Shown: piece by piece, positions 10,189-18,733 of the stretch
Position numbering within the stretch: position 1 is the first letter of the stretch
Layout: each line of letters begins with the position of its first letter
Source: Rhodospirillaceae bacterium
GTDB lineage: Bacteria; Pseudomonadota; Alphaproteobacteria; MPNO01; UBA2964
Assembly: GCA_002709075.1 (NCBI GenBank)
Contig: PAPV01000002.1
Coordinates: forward strand, 122,465-169,902
DNA: 47,438 nt
Direction: 5' to 3'
The notes under the pieces: model-generated
Told to the model about the DNA's origin: nothing
Databases searched by the model: none
Seen by the model: only the letters and a program-made list of their open reading frames with translations
Position numbers and translations under genes: made by a program

Positions 10189-11187
10189 TTAATTATTACT
10201 GTGTTGTTTTAAAAGACACACTAGGGAATACATATCATCTGGCAGAGCCGCTTCAAATCTTAGTTTTTTCCCGGTTATGGGATGCATAAAACCAAGGCTT
10301 TTAGCGTGCAACGCCTGACGGTGAAACAGATTTAAACGTGTTGTTGTTTCATCCGTTATAGATCGTCGGCGCGATGCTGTAATACCTCCTCCATATACTG
10401 GGTCTCCAATTAGCGAATGACCGATGTAGGACATATGAACCCGTATCTGGTGGGTTCTACCTGTTTTAAGTTGACACTCCACTAGCGCTGCTGAAGATCC
10501 AAAGTACTCTGTAACTGTATAGTTAGTTAATGAATGTTTGCCTCCACTAGTAAGCACAGTCATTTTTTTTCTGTTTTTAGGGCTTCGTCCAATATAATTT
10601 TCGACTCTACCATTTTTGGGACGTGGTATTCCCCAAACAATAGCCAAATAAGAGCGATCTACGTCATGCTTTCTGAATTGCATGGCTAACTCTTTGTGTG
10701 AGTGGTCATTTTTTGCCACAACCAAAAGTCCGCTCGTGTTTTTATCAATTCGGTGGACAATACCGGGACGTTTCACACCCCCAATTCCAGAAAGACTTGA
10801 ATCGCAATGAAAAAGAAGGGCGTTTACTAAAGTTCCATTATTATTTCCCGGTGCAGGGTGGACAACAAGCCCTGCGGGTTTGTCAATTACGATCAGATCA
10901 TTATCTTCATACACTACAACCAGATCTATATTTTCTGGTTTAGGCTCTGCTGGTGTTAAATCAGGAATTAACAAGTCAAAAACTTGTCCTTGTTTTACCC
11001 TATAAGAAGGATTAGTAATTGCTCGCCGAGTAATTGAAATATTTCCTGCTTCAATTAAAGATTTAATTCGAGATCTTGAGAAAGTTGAAATAATATCTGC
11101 TAATGCGCGGTCAAGCCGCTTATTATGATGTTCTTCGGATATAGTTACTTCAACTTTTGTACTTGTGATATTGTTAATATCAGGCAT
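10189..11187 (-). CDS. rluD: 23S rRNA pseudouridine synthase, RluD family
   Basis: 332 residues. An N-terminal S4 RNA-binding domain (KRLDRALADII...SRSRIKSLIEAGNISI) is followed by the RluA/RluD catalytic domain with the active-site Asp in HRIDKNTSGLLVVAK, then LKTGRTHQIRVHMSYIGHSLIGDPVYG. RluD makes pseudouridines in helix 69 of 23S rRNA. Family membership is certain; RluD rather than RluC is inferred from the S4 domain and its position beside the small membrane gene. Its ATG is only 21 bases from the divergent neighbour. Confidence 0.9.
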   Translation of the reverse strand: MPDINNITSTKVEVTISEEHHNKRLDRALADIISTFSRSRIKSLIEAGNISITRRAITNPSYRVKQGQVFDLLIPDLTPAEPKPENIDLVVVYEDNDLIVIDKPAGLVVHPAPGNNNGTLVNALLFHCDSSLSGIGGVKRPGIVHRIDKNTSGLLVVAKNDHSHKELAMQFRKHDVDRSYLAIVWGIPRPKNGRVENYIGRSPKNRKKMTVLTSGGKHSLTNYTVTEYFGSSAALVECQLKTGRTHQIRVHMSYIGHSLIGDPVYGGGITASRRRSITDETTTRLNLFHRQALHAKSLGFMHPITGKKLRFEAALPDDMYSLVCLLKQHSNN

Positions 11188-11208
11188 GGGAACAGAGTGG
11201 GCTAAACT

Positions 11209-11514
11209 ATGAAAATGCTCAAGGCTTCAGTGATCACAATGGGCGTCTTAATATTGACGACCCTGGTAATACTAATAGTGACAATAAGCAATCGCTGGTC
11301 TGCAAATATTTCACCAAAAATCTCCTCACAGGCACTAAAAACTACCAGTGTCTATGACGAAGTAATAAGTCTACCGCAAGGAGCTTATATTCAAAACCTT
11401 ATTTTGGCAGACAACCAAATTGTTCTTCAATTATCGTGGCCAGACGGCAGGAAAGGTCTTCTTCTTTTAGACGTATCCACAGGTAGGAAAATTGGTACAA
11501 TTTCATTTCAGTAA
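11209..11514 (+). CDS. Small membrane protein beside rluD (DUF6476-like)
   Basis: A 101-residue protein with one membrane segment near residues 6-27, a basic flank on the inside and a C-terminal soluble part of about 70 residues ending LSWPDGRKGLLLLDVSTGRKIG. Small single-pass proteins of this size lie divergently next to rluD in many alphaproteobacteria; the match to DUF6476 is from memory. The function is unknown. The start codons of this gene and rluD are 21 bases apart, so each promoter must lie inside the other gene or be shared. Confidence 0.65.
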   Translation: MKMLKASVITMGVLILTTLVILIVTISNRWSANISPKISSQALKTTSVYDEVISLPQGAYIQNLILADNQIVLQLSWPDGRKGLLLLDVSTGRKIGTISFQ

Positions 11515-11623
11515 ATGATAATTGTTTTTTACATTATAACTTTTTTAAATTTTACCTTACTTTACCTTTCAATTAAAAACATAGTCAAAAGTGAGAATAG
11601 TTGAAAATTTTATATCAAAAAGC

Positions 11624-11651
11624 TTGACCCATGCAGGGCTAATACTATGAT
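11624..11651 (+). promoter_or_regulatory. Sigma-70-type promoter of the small transcript
   Basis: TTGACC (11624-11629) and TATGAT (11646-11651) are separated by 16 bases. This is the clearest promoter match in the neighbourhood. Transcription would begin near 11658, only about 13 bases before the strong ribosome-binding sequence. Confidence 0.6.
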
Positions 11652-11687
11652 TGAACACAGTATCAACAACAGAAAGGAGGTGATCCT

Positions 11688-11759
11688 GTGTCTCATTATC
11701 ATTTCGTGTCCTCATTCACAGGTGTCTGGATGGTTGCCTCCGAGGTAAAGCTCGGCTGA
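11688..11759 (+). CDS. 23-residue ORF behind a maximal Shine-Dalgarno
   Basis: GTG start at 11688-11690, TGA at 11757-11759; the peptide begins MSHYHFVSSFTGVW and ends VASEVKLG. Upstream, AGAAAGGAGGTGATCC (11671-11686) is a perfect 16-base complement to the 3' end of alphaproteobacterial 16S rRNA. Seven bases separate GGAGG from GTG, an ideal spacing. The stop codon lies just after a hairpin. The peptide has no membrane segment and resembles nothing I can name. No gene lies between it and the terminator, so it is not an obvious leader peptide. Confidence 0.5.
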   Translation: MSHYHFVSSFTGVWMVASEVKLG

Positions 11760-11799
11760 GTAACAGATGGAGGCCTAAAGAGGGCCGCTGTGAAAATGG

Positions 11800-11828
11800 A
11801 AGGGTCGTCTTTTCAAGACGACCCTTTA
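11800..11828 (+). terminator. Strong intrinsic terminator of the small transcript
   Basis: Perfect 12-base stem: AAGGGTCGTCTT (11800-11811) pairs with AAGACGACCCTT (11815-11826), with a TTC loop, followed by TAATTA. The stem is very stable, though the T-run is short. Confidence 0.75.
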
Positions 11829-11957
11829 ATTACAGCTTGTTAATAAATTGAAAATAGGGTCTACACGCGCCCTTGAAACAGGTTATTTTTCTTCCATTTA
11901 AGGGTGCCCATACTGCAATTTTTAAGAAATAAAATCTCAACGTGATAGCTATATGCT

Positions 11958-11982
11958 ACCATCCTCTTGGACGGTGTTTTTT
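11958..11982 (+). terminator. Candidate intrinsic terminator
   Basis: ACC-a-TCC / GGA-c-GGT with a TCTT loop followed by GTTTTTTCC. It lies downstream of a separate pairable segment (GCGCCCTT with AAGGGTGC at about 11869-11911, one G-U pair). Together these could end a second short RNA between 11.85 and 11.98 kb; nothing else supports a gene there. Confidence 0.4.
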
Positions 11983-12112
11983 CCAGTATGCAGTTGTCCC
12001 AATCCAATCTTTTTCCTATATAAATAATTTAGAAAAACTCAAATACATTGTATCTTTTGAAATAAAAGAGAAACAATATAGGTGAAGATTAAAGTCATCG
12101 GATTGGTAAATC

Positions 12113-12310
12113 GTGGTAAAAGCCATTATTGAAGAGATTGAAGTAATTAATGAGTTGCTAAAATGGAGTACAAAGGAGTATGGTCCAGATTCCCGTCCCG
12201 TTCGAGAATTAGAGCGTATGATAAAAATACGAGATCCTTCTCATCCTTACTCCGACTTCTTTGCGTCGCATTTTGCATCATGGCCTAAAAAGTCTGAAAT
12301 TGATCAATAA
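12113..12310 (+). CDS. Small hypothetical protein
   Basis: 65 residues, charged, probably soluble and helical at the N-terminus (KAIIEEIEVINELLKWSTKEYG), with a proline-rich middle (RDPSHPYSDFFASHF). The GTG at 12113 is the only usable start after an in-frame stop, and the ribosome-binding site is weak. Codon use looks like the surrounding genes. I do not recognise a family and nothing nearby suggests a role. Confidence 0.4.
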   Translation: MVKAIIEEIEVINELLKWSTKEYGPDSRPVRELERMIKIRDPSHPYSDFFASHFASWPKKSEIDQ

Positions 12311-12623
12311 AAATCCTTTTCCCTTTTAAGGTATGAGAAGTGTCGCCTCAGAATTAACAAATCTTAAGATTTATTTTTCTAATAAAAAAATACCCCTAAT
12401 TTAACATTTGCTGAACTCGTATTTTCCCTGTGGAAAAACGATCCTCATAAATATTTTACCTTTTTTTGTTTTAGACCTCTCGGGCTCAAACCCAACCCTG
12501 AAATTATTTAAAAACTTCTTAACGGGCGCTATTCAACTTTCTAGTGTGATAAATAGAGAATTTTGTGTAATGTGAGCAAATTATATAGAATCGTTCATTA
12601 ATTTTTGAATGAGATGATCATTT
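12311..12623. other. Intergenic region, no gene seen
   Basis: 313 AT-rich bases before the dioxygenase gene. The only notable item is a 14-base palindrome AAATCTTAAGATTT near 12359 followed by a T-rich run, possibly a weak terminator of the small gene upstream. Confidence 0.35.
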
Positions 12624-13676
12624 ATGAATCAATGGGAAGCATCGAATAAACAACGCCGGTACGCATCACTAGGAAATCCTATTGTTGACCCTGCTGAATG
12701 GCTGCCGAGTGAGATACTTGGTAAAAAATTTTGGATTTGGAATTTTTCCGAGAGGGAAATAAGAGAGATTGAGTTAGCAGCTTCTATGGTTAATTCAAAG
12801 AATTGTAATCTCTTGGAAATTAGTAAGGATAATTTTTATTTACCGACTCTATCGAATGGTCTCTCCAAAATCCGTGAAGAAATTATTGAGGGTAGAGGGT
12901 TTGCACTTCTTCGCGGTTTATCTGCTGATAATATGAGCGTCTTAGAATTTGCGACGGCCTTTTGGGGGATAGGTCGCCACATTGGTGACCCTATTTGCCA
13001 AAACACTCAAGGACATATGTTAGGACATGTGAAAGACCTTGATAAAGATTATAGTAAAGTTCGTGGTTATATGACAAACGCCCACATGGCTTTTCACTGT
13101 GATCAATCGGATATCATTGCGCTGGGTTGCATACATAATGCGATGAAGGGAGGTCACCACATGATTTGTTCTTCAGTAGCGCTTTATAATAGAATGCTGG
13201 AGGTTGATCCAGATGCTGTGAAATTACTTGGCCAAAATTTTTTCAGATCGCGACAAGGCGAAATTCCACCTGGTGAAACCCTAAATTGGATCACGCAACC
13301 CGTATTTGGCTTTAAGGATGGTTATTTTGCAGCTCGAGGAGTGTCTGCAGCTATAGAAAAAGCACAAGGTTTAAAGGGTGTTCCAATGTTAACAAAAGAC
13401 CAGCGTTCTGCTTTGCAGCTCTTTAAGGAGATGGCACCGCAGCTTGCAACTGAAATTCCATTTGAACACGGTGATATTTTGTTATTGTGTAATCACGTTA
13501 TATTGCATTCCAGAACAGAATTTGAGGATTGGCCGCAACGTGATCGTAAAAGACACTTATTGAGACTTTGGTTAACAACAAATGGGGCACGTCCAGTTCC
13601 GAATGAAATCAGCCGTTGGTCAAATGGGATCTACACGGAAAATACAAGATTTTGTGTTCCATTGGACGCAGTGTAA
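12624..13676 (+). CDS. TauD/TfdA-family Fe(II)/2-oxoglutarate dioxygenase
   Basis: 350 residues. The iron-binding facial triad is visible: His158-x-Asp160 in FHCDQSD and distal His295 in NHVILHSRTEF; the 2-oxoglutarate-binding Arg is in KRHLLRLWL (about Arg314). These enzymes hydroxylate small organic acids such as taurine, gamma-butyrobetaine or herbicide side chains, using O2 and 2-oxoglutarate. The substrate cannot be told. A GAGATGATC Shine-Dalgarno-like stretch precedes the ATG. It stands alone, upstream of the amidohydrolase on the same strand. Confidence 0.85.
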   Translation: MNQWEASNKQRRYASLGNPIVDPAEWLPSEILGKKFWIWNFSEREIREIELAASMVNSKNCNLLEISKDNFYLPTLSNGLSKIREEIIEGRGFALLRGLSADNMSVLEFATAFWGIGRHIGDPICQNTQGHMLGHVKDLDKDYSKVRGYMTNAHMAFHCDQSDIIALGCIHNAMKGGHHMICSSVALYNRMLEVDPDAVKLLGQNFFRSRQGEIPPGETLNWITQPVFGFKDGYFAARGVSAAIEKAQGLKGVPMLTKDQRSALQLFKEMAPQLATEIPFEHGDILLLCNHVILHSRTEFEDWPQRDRKRHLLRLWLTTNGARPVPNEISRWSNGIYTENTRFCVPLDAV

Positions 13677-13930
13677 ACAGAACAAACCAAAACATTAAAG
13701 TTTTATAGGGTTCGTAAAGATTGAAGTTGTAACCTAACAGATTGCATTTGGTGGCAAAAAAAACACTGCATACGAACTGCAATATTTTATCTAATGCGTT
13801 AACTAATATTGATTTGAAAACCACAAGGGTGTTTTTAAGAAAGCTATAATTTAATTAGTAGTCTCTTCCAAGACTTTTCCCATTAAATGTACTCGTGGTA
13901 ACTTTTATTCGAATATCATCAGAGAAAGAA

Positions 13931-15460
13931 ATGAAAAATAGAACCGATAAAAAATTATATAAGGGCGGGTTGATTTTTGATCATGACGGCGATGTGCACC
14001 GTCCAATTGCAGCAGACCTGTTAACTGAAGGTGACCGTATAAAAAAGGTGGGTGCGAATATTAGTACAGAGGGGGCTGATGTGATTGATGCTTCAGATCA
14101 TATTCTGGTTCCGGGAATGATAAACGCGCATTATCATTCCCATGACACATTGTGTCGGGGTCTTTTTGAAGAATTACCTTTGGAATTCTGGCTTCTCTAC
14201 ACTCTTCCTTTGGGTGCATTTCGTAGCAAAGAAGAAATACGCTTGAGAACATTAGTTGGTGCCCTCGAGTCTATGCGTTGTGGAATTACCACAGTACAAG
14301 ATATGCTTGGATTAATTCCTCTTACGGAAGAAAATGTTGATGTTGTAATTGATACATACGCTGAAATAGGAGAACGTGTAATCTTTGCACCGATGGTATT
14401 TGATATTCCAGCAGTTGGAATGATTCGTCATAGCGAAGAATTACCGGTGCATGTTCAAGAAATGCTCGGAACAAGTGCATTGGATTGCAAAACACAATTA
14501 AACTTTATAGACCATCAAATAAAAAGACGGCCATCTGGGGGATTATTGCATTGGGCGATAGGACCATTCGCGCCCCAAAGATGTTCTCCTGAGCTTATTC
14601 GGGGGTGTGCCGAATTAGCAGATATCCACGACCTTGGTATTTACATTCATACATATGAAACGCGCAGCCAAGTTTTGATGGCGCGAGAAAAATACACAGA
14701 AAATGGTGGTTCGTTTATACGATATATGGATGCAAACGGAATGCTTAGCCACAGACTCAATATTGCTCACTCTGTTTGGTTGAGCAGGGAAGAGATGGAT
14801 ATGATGGCTGAAGCAGATGCAGGGGCTGTATTGTGTCACAATAGCAATATGAAGTTAAAAAGTGGCGTATCCCCAATGTTGGATATGCGTTCCGCCGGAA
14901 TGAGGCTTGGTTTGGGTTGTGACAATTGTTCTGGCTCTGATGTACAAAACATGTTTCAAGCAATGAAGTCGTTTTGTATGTTGGGAGCAATTAGTGATCC
15001 CATGCCAGGCTCGGAATTAAGCCATCATGCGCTTCGTTATGCAACCTTAGGTGGCGCAAGAACTGCATTGCTTGAAAATGAATTGGGTGCGCTGAAGCCT
15101 GGGTACAAGGCAGATTTTATGATGATTGATATGTCTGATGTAGGTTGGATACCGTACAATAGTGCTTCTAGACAACTAGTATACACGGAAACCGGTCGTG
15201 CTATCGACAATGTAGTAATTGATGGCAAAATCGTAATTCAAAACAGGAAATGCACTACCATCGATGAAGATATCTTGCGTGCTGAGGTCAGAGATCACAT
15301 GAAGAGTTTCATACCTGAATATGAGGATATTGTTCATTCAAGAAAAGAGGCGATTCCATTTATGCTTAAAGCTCACCAACGAGTTTGGAATACAGATGTG
15401 GGGTTAAGGCGTTTCATTGCAAGAACTCACTACGGTGATGGCGGTCTGAATGAAACTTAG
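13931..15460 (+). CDS. Metal-dependent amidohydrolase (ATZ/TRZ-like)
   Basis: 509 residues from the ATG at 13931; an upstream GTG at 13895 would add 12 unlikely residues. It has the TIM-barrel amidohydrolase pattern: HYHSHD (HxH metal ligands) after VPGMINA, HTYETRSQ (HxxE), AHSVWLS, a CHNSN segment and the GCDN Asp ligand. A C-terminal beta-sandwich part with LKPGYKADFMMID follows. Relatives deaminate or dechlorinate ring compounds (S-adenosylhomocysteine/MTA deaminase, atrazine chlorohydrolase, guanine deaminase). The exact substrate is not predictable. It lies between two dioxygenase genes. Confidence 0.85.
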   Translation: MKNRTDKKLYKGGLIFDHDGDVHRPIAADLLTEGDRIKKVGANISTEGADVIDASDHILVPGMINAHYHSHDTLCRGLFEELPLEFWLLYTLPLGAFRSKEEIRLRTLVGALESMRCGITTVQDMLGLIPLTEENVDVVIDTYAEIGERVIFAPMVFDIPAVGMIRHSEELPVHVQEMLGTSALDCKTQLNFIDHQIKRRPSGGLLHWAIGPFAPQRCSPELIRGCAELADIHDLGIYIHTYETRSQVLMAREKYTENGGSFIRYMDANGMLSHRLNIAHSVWLSREEMDMMAEADAGAVLCHNSNMKLKSGVSPMLDMRSAGMRLGLGCDNCSGSDVQNMFQAMKSFCMLGAISDPMPGSELSHHALRYATLGGARTALLENELGALKPGYKADFMMIDMSDVGWIPYNSASRQLVYTETGRAIDNVVIDGKIVIQNRKCTTIDEDILRAEVRDHMKSFIPEYEDIVHSRKEAIPFMLKAHQRVWNTDVGLRRFIARTHYGDGGLNET

Positions 15461-15551
15461 TCCTAATAGTTAGCAATCTGCTATAAAATATAGCTAAAAC
15501 AAAACTTTTATTTAGGTATTTTCTGATTACTGTACCAAATTGGTTAGCTTC

Positions 15552-16427
15552 TTAATAGTCGACCATATCATTGTCATCAGGTTCTGAAACAGTGTAACGA
15601 CGCAAAAGGCGTCTTTCAGTTTTTGGAAAATCATTTCGTGCATGATTGACGCAGCGGTTGTCCCAAATAAGCAAATCATCGGGTGTCCATTTATGTGAAT
15701 ATATAAATTCTGGTTTCTCAGCGTGATCAAATAAATAGTTTAGTAATTGGTCGCTCTCTGCTCGATCTATTCCCTCGATATAACGAGTCATTAAACGGCT
15801 CAGGTAAAGTGCTTTGCGCCCAGATACAGGATGCGTTTTAACAAGTTGATGCAAAGCGCTTGGATATTCTTCATTGGTTTCAATTTCTTTATTTTGATCG
15901 CGAATTGTTGAACCATAATCATATATGTGGCACGCAGTCATATCATCGATTTTAATTTTTATTTCGTCTGATAACGCGTCATAGGCTGCACGCAGATCAG
16001 CAAAAAGGGTTTCGCCACCTCGAGAAGGTATGTCAATACCATACAAAGTGGTTGCACGATAGGGGTTTGCGCGGTGAGAACCATCAGAATGAAAATACAT
16101 CTCGCCGTCAGGTAGGGAGCCGATAGGCTTGCCATCTTTTCTGATGTTGGTAACGTACATCACACCCCGCTTTTTACCTTGTTTAACATTACCCCGAGTA
16201 GGGTTCCGGTGCGCGCTATCAGCTCTGCCAAACTGAGCTGCAAAGTTTTCTTGATGTTTTGCTTCTAAAATTTGATTAGGAAAACAAAGTACAGAGTATT
16301 TTGCAAATGCAGAGTGTATTTTACTTAAAGTCTCCTTTTTGACTGGTTTTGTCCAGTCAATGCCCTTAATTCTTGCAGCAAAAACAGGAGACAGCTGTTC
16401 AACCTCGAATTCTTCAACCGGTGCCAT
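15552..16427 (-). CDS. TauD/TfdA-family dioxygenase (taurine-dioxygenase-like)
   Basis: 291 residues, the usual length for TauD. Iron ligands are His113-x-Asp115 in YFHSDGSH and His262 in WDNRCVNHAR; the 2-oxoglutarate Arg lies in ERRLLRRYTV. The N-terminus (ARIKGIDWTKP) matches the conserved start of the family. GGAGG precedes the ATG. No taurine transporter or sulfite exporter is nearby, so taurine is not a safe guess; 2,4-D-type or other side-chain oxidation is equally possible. It is divergent from the cupin gene, with which it may share a control region. Confidence 0.88.
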   Translation of the reverse strand: MAPVEEFEVEQLSPVFAARIKGIDWTKPVKKETLSKIHSAFAKYSVLCFPNQILEAKHQENFAAQFGRADSAHRNPTRGNVKQGKKRGVMYVTNIRKDGKPIGSLPDGEMYFHSDGSHRANPYRATTLYGIDIPSRGGETLFADLRAAYDALSDEIKIKIDDMTACHIYDYGSTIRDQNKEIETNEEYPSALHQLVKTHPVSGRKALYLSRLMTRYIEGIDRAESDQLLNYLFDHAEKPEFIYSHKWTPDDLLIWDNRCVNHARNDFPKTERRLLRRYTVSEPDDNDMVDY

Positions 16428-16563
16428 TGCGCCATCCTCCCAAAATTTGAATATTTTACCAGTTTATATTAAAGCAGGGATTTTAAACTGTCACGCAGAC
16501 ACGTAGACTTAATTTACATTGCATGTTTGAAATTGTGAATTGATTGATAAGCAGGAGGATTAT

Positions 16564-17115
16564 ATGAGCGTAGCACGTCATCCAAGAGATTCAGAATTAA
16601 GAGGAGTTTCAATAGAAGAAATTGCAGATTTATATATCGCGCGGTTTAACGATCGGAAGGCAGATTGGGAAGCCTTTGAAGATGCAAAAATTGATGGATG
16701 GAGAAGAGCTCAACACCGGTATATTGGGGCAGGAGGATCTGGAAAACACGATGAACAGAATGTTATCCCGCCACGTGCTCACACCTTATCCATAATGTAT
16801 GTCGAGCCGGGGCAAGGTAATGCCCCACATACGCATGAGGTTGAAGAAACATTTTTCATTCTTGAGGGGCAACTCGATGTTTTTGTGGAGGATGAAGAAG
16901 GAAATCGAATAACTAAAAGGTTGGGAAAGTGGGACTGTATTACCAGTCCCCCAGGGGTTATACATGGCTATGACAATAATAGTCTTCAACCTGTATATTT
17001 CCAGGTGATGTTAGGTAAGGGAAGACCAGAGACAATGGGTTACGCCGATGATGAACTATATGCCCGTCGCGGAGCTCATCTGGAGAAAAACTCAAAGAAC
17101 ACAGATGCAGTATAA
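16564..17115 (+). CDS. Cupin-domain protein
   Basis: 183 residues from the ATG at 16564, chosen because AGGAGGA lies 5 bases upstream; a TTG 24 bases earlier is unlikely. One cupin barrel is clear. Motif 1 PHTHEVEETFFILEG supplies His, His and Glu; motif 2 ITSPPGVIHGYDNNS supplies the last His, so a mononuclear metal site is intact. The first 70 residues form an N-terminal extension without a known domain. Such proteins are dioxygenases, isomerases or small-molecule sensors. It is divergent from the dioxygenase gene at 16427 and convergent with the dehydrogenase. Confidence 0.8.
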   Translation: MSVARHPRDSELRGVSIEEIADLYIARFNDRKADWEAFEDAKIDGWRRAQHRYIGAGGSGKHDEQNVIPPRAHTLSIMYVEPGQGNAPHTHEVEETFFILEGQLDVFVEDEEGNRITKRLGKWDCITSPPGVIHGYDNNSLQPVYFQVMLGKGRPETMGYADDELYARRGAHLEKNSKNTDAV

Positions 17116-17175
17116 ATACAAGCTGCTCTGATAAAATGATTTTACATCTTAGTGCTTTGTCTTCCCTCAATGAAT

Positions 17176-18291
17176 TTAAATTTGCGGTGGACCGTAACCA
17201 GGATGATTGGGGGGGGCGGTGTTTGTCGGTAGTATCGATTTTTTTCCAAAACGTTTTGTCCATCGTTCGATAACTTCTGGGTTAAAAACATTATTAGGTA
17301 TTTCTCCAGCAAGGGCTTGAATAACTGCATCTGTAGCCCACGCATACCCCGGACCGAGACCACTGTTATGATTATATGAAATCATGTGTCCAGATAATAA
17401 AACTTTATCACCCATGGATCGAAATGGGGAGTCATCTGCTATTGGTTCATCCCAGAAAGCGTCAAGACATGCCCCAGCTATAATATCATTTTGAAGGGCA
17501 TGTATTAATGCCTGTTCATCAACATTTTTTCCGCGGGATGTGTTGACGAATAATGCTGTTGACTTCATCTTTTTGAATGAAGTGTCATTTATCAAATTTC
17601 GAGTTTCTGCGTTGTTGACACAATGTAAAGACACTACGTCAGACTTTTCCAATAGTCTGTCCATATTAGTTTTTATTGTTCCGTTTCTTAAAAAACGTTC
17701 ATCTTCAATATAGGGATCGTGGGCAAGAATTTTAAAATTCCATGGAGCAAAAAGTTGTGCAACTCTTGCTCCTATGCGTCCTAGACCAATTAGACCTAGA
17801 GTAATTCCTGGATATCCGTCAGATAGCCGTTGTCCAAGATAAGTTCCGTAATGTTCCTCATTTTTCCATTTACCTTGTTTTATAGCTCGGTCACGTTCAC
17901 GTTGTTGTTTTAATTTAGTTAATATCATCGAGACCGTTCCTTCTGCCACGCCCCAGCAATTTGACTCGGTTGGCGCATGACACACTAAAATACCGAGTTC
18001 TGTGGCGGCCTCTACGTCAATATCATCAGTTCCAACCGTACATTTTGCAATGACACGAAGGTTTGGATTAGCTTCTAGAACACGCCTTGTAATGGGGCTG
18101 GACCGAATTGAGGTGCCGACCAGTGCATCAGCTTCTCTGGAAAAGTCTTCCATTTCAACTTCATTGTCTCCGCCGGGTATATGCCATCTCGCTTCCCCAA
18201 ATTTAAGTTTGCATCCAAACTGTTCCATTTTTTTATTGGCTTCTCTTGAATTTTCAGGAACAGCGAAAATTAAAATCCTTGGTTCTCTCAT
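17176..18291 (-). CDS. D-isomer-specific 2-hydroxyacid dehydrogenase
   Basis: 371 residues from the ATG at 18291, which has GGAAGG upstream; a longer reading from 18441 adds a non-family leader and overlaps the preceding gene. The NAD-binding motif is LIGLGRIGARVA. Catalytic residues are visible as Arg in NTSRGKNVDE, Glu in WDEPIADDSP and His in LLSGHMISYN. The enzyme reduces a 2-oxo acid or oxidises a D-2-hydroxy acid; the formate dehydrogenase or glycerate type is not settled. It is the last gene of a minus-strand run of five genes. Confidence 0.88.
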   Translation of the reverse strand: MREPRILIFAVPENSREANKKMEQFGCKLKFGEARWHIPGGDNEVEMEDFSREADALVGTSIRSSPITRRVLEANPNLRVIAKCTVGTDDIDVEAATELGILVCHAPTESNCWGVAEGTVSMILTKLKQQRERDRAIKQGKWKNEEHYGTYLGQRLSDGYPGITLGLIGLGRIGARVAQLFAPWNFKILAHDPYIEDERFLRNGTIKTNMDRLLEKSDVVSLHCVNNAETRNLINDTSFKKMKSTALFVNTSRGKNVDEQALIHALQNDIIAGACLDAFWDEPIADDSPFRSMGDKVLLSGHMISYNHNSGLGPGYAWATDAVIQALAGEIPNNVFNPEVIERWTKRFGKKSILPTNTAPPNHPGYGPPQI

Positions 18292-18400
18292 TTTCTTACC
18301 TTCCAAACCTTTTTGAATCAATATAATTACAATGTTAGTGATGTATTGGATATACATTATTTTTGAGTGCGGAAGTAAGCCGTTTAGGTTTGGTGCTGAC

Positions 18401-18733
18401 TCAATAGTCGTCGAAAGGTAATTTGATGTCCTGGGACTCAACCTCGATGACCCAGAGATCTGGGTCTCGGGTCAACGAAAGATCTATGAGTGATGATGCC
18501 TCTTTTTCATCTACTGTTTCTTTTTTGTGAATTGGATACCACTCAATTTTATCTTTTGAATTTCGCATCTGCGCGAGAACACGACATGAGTCAATCGATT
18601 GATATAATTTAAATAATACAGTTCCTCCCAGCTTTTCTCCCTTGTTAATAACAGTAACAGATATACCATTCGAAAAACAATTTCGAATAAAAGCTTCTAC
18701 CCATAGATGGGTAGGAATTCTAGCATCATTCAT
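18401..18733 (-). CDS. DUF1491-family protein
   Basis: 110 residues. The pattern RIPTHLWVEAFIRNC..., GGTVLFKLYQ and the C-terminal RDPDLWVIEVES match DUF1491, a family of unknown function found almost only in alphaproteobacteria. Its ATG directly abuts the stop of the VOC gene, so translation is coupled. In other genomes DUF1491 is not tied to catabolism, so its place here may be incidental. Confidence 0.8.
   Translation of the reverse strand: MNDARIPTHLWVEAFIRNCFSNGISVTVINKGEKLGGTVLFKLYQSIDSCRVLAQMRNSKDKIEWYPIHKKETVDEKEASSLIDLSLTRDPDLWVIEVESQDIKLPFDDY

Larger units (their letters stand above)
11658..11828 (+). ncRNA. Structured small transcript with its own promoter and terminator
   Basis: A stretch of about 170 bases bounded by a promoter and an intrinsic terminator, carrying a 23-codon ORF and several helices. 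TTCACAG (11715-11721) can pair with CTGTGAA (11788-11794). CCGAG (11740-11744) pairs with CTCGG (11751-11755), extended by GCCT/AGGC (11736-11739 with 11771-11774). ACACAG (11655-11660) can pair with CTGTGT (11686-11691), which contains the ORF start codon. The same CACAG sequence occurs again at 11717, so pairings may be alternatives. I recognise no known family: no signal recognition particle, tmRNA, RNase P or 6S hallmarks were seen. It could act as an mRNA, a regulatory RNA or both. Confidence 0.5.

Noticed and set aside
11671-11686. Fragment of a 16S rRNA gene
   Set aside because: The reverse complement of 16S would continue AGCCGCAGG; here it continues TGTGTCTCA, and no further rRNA similarity is seen.
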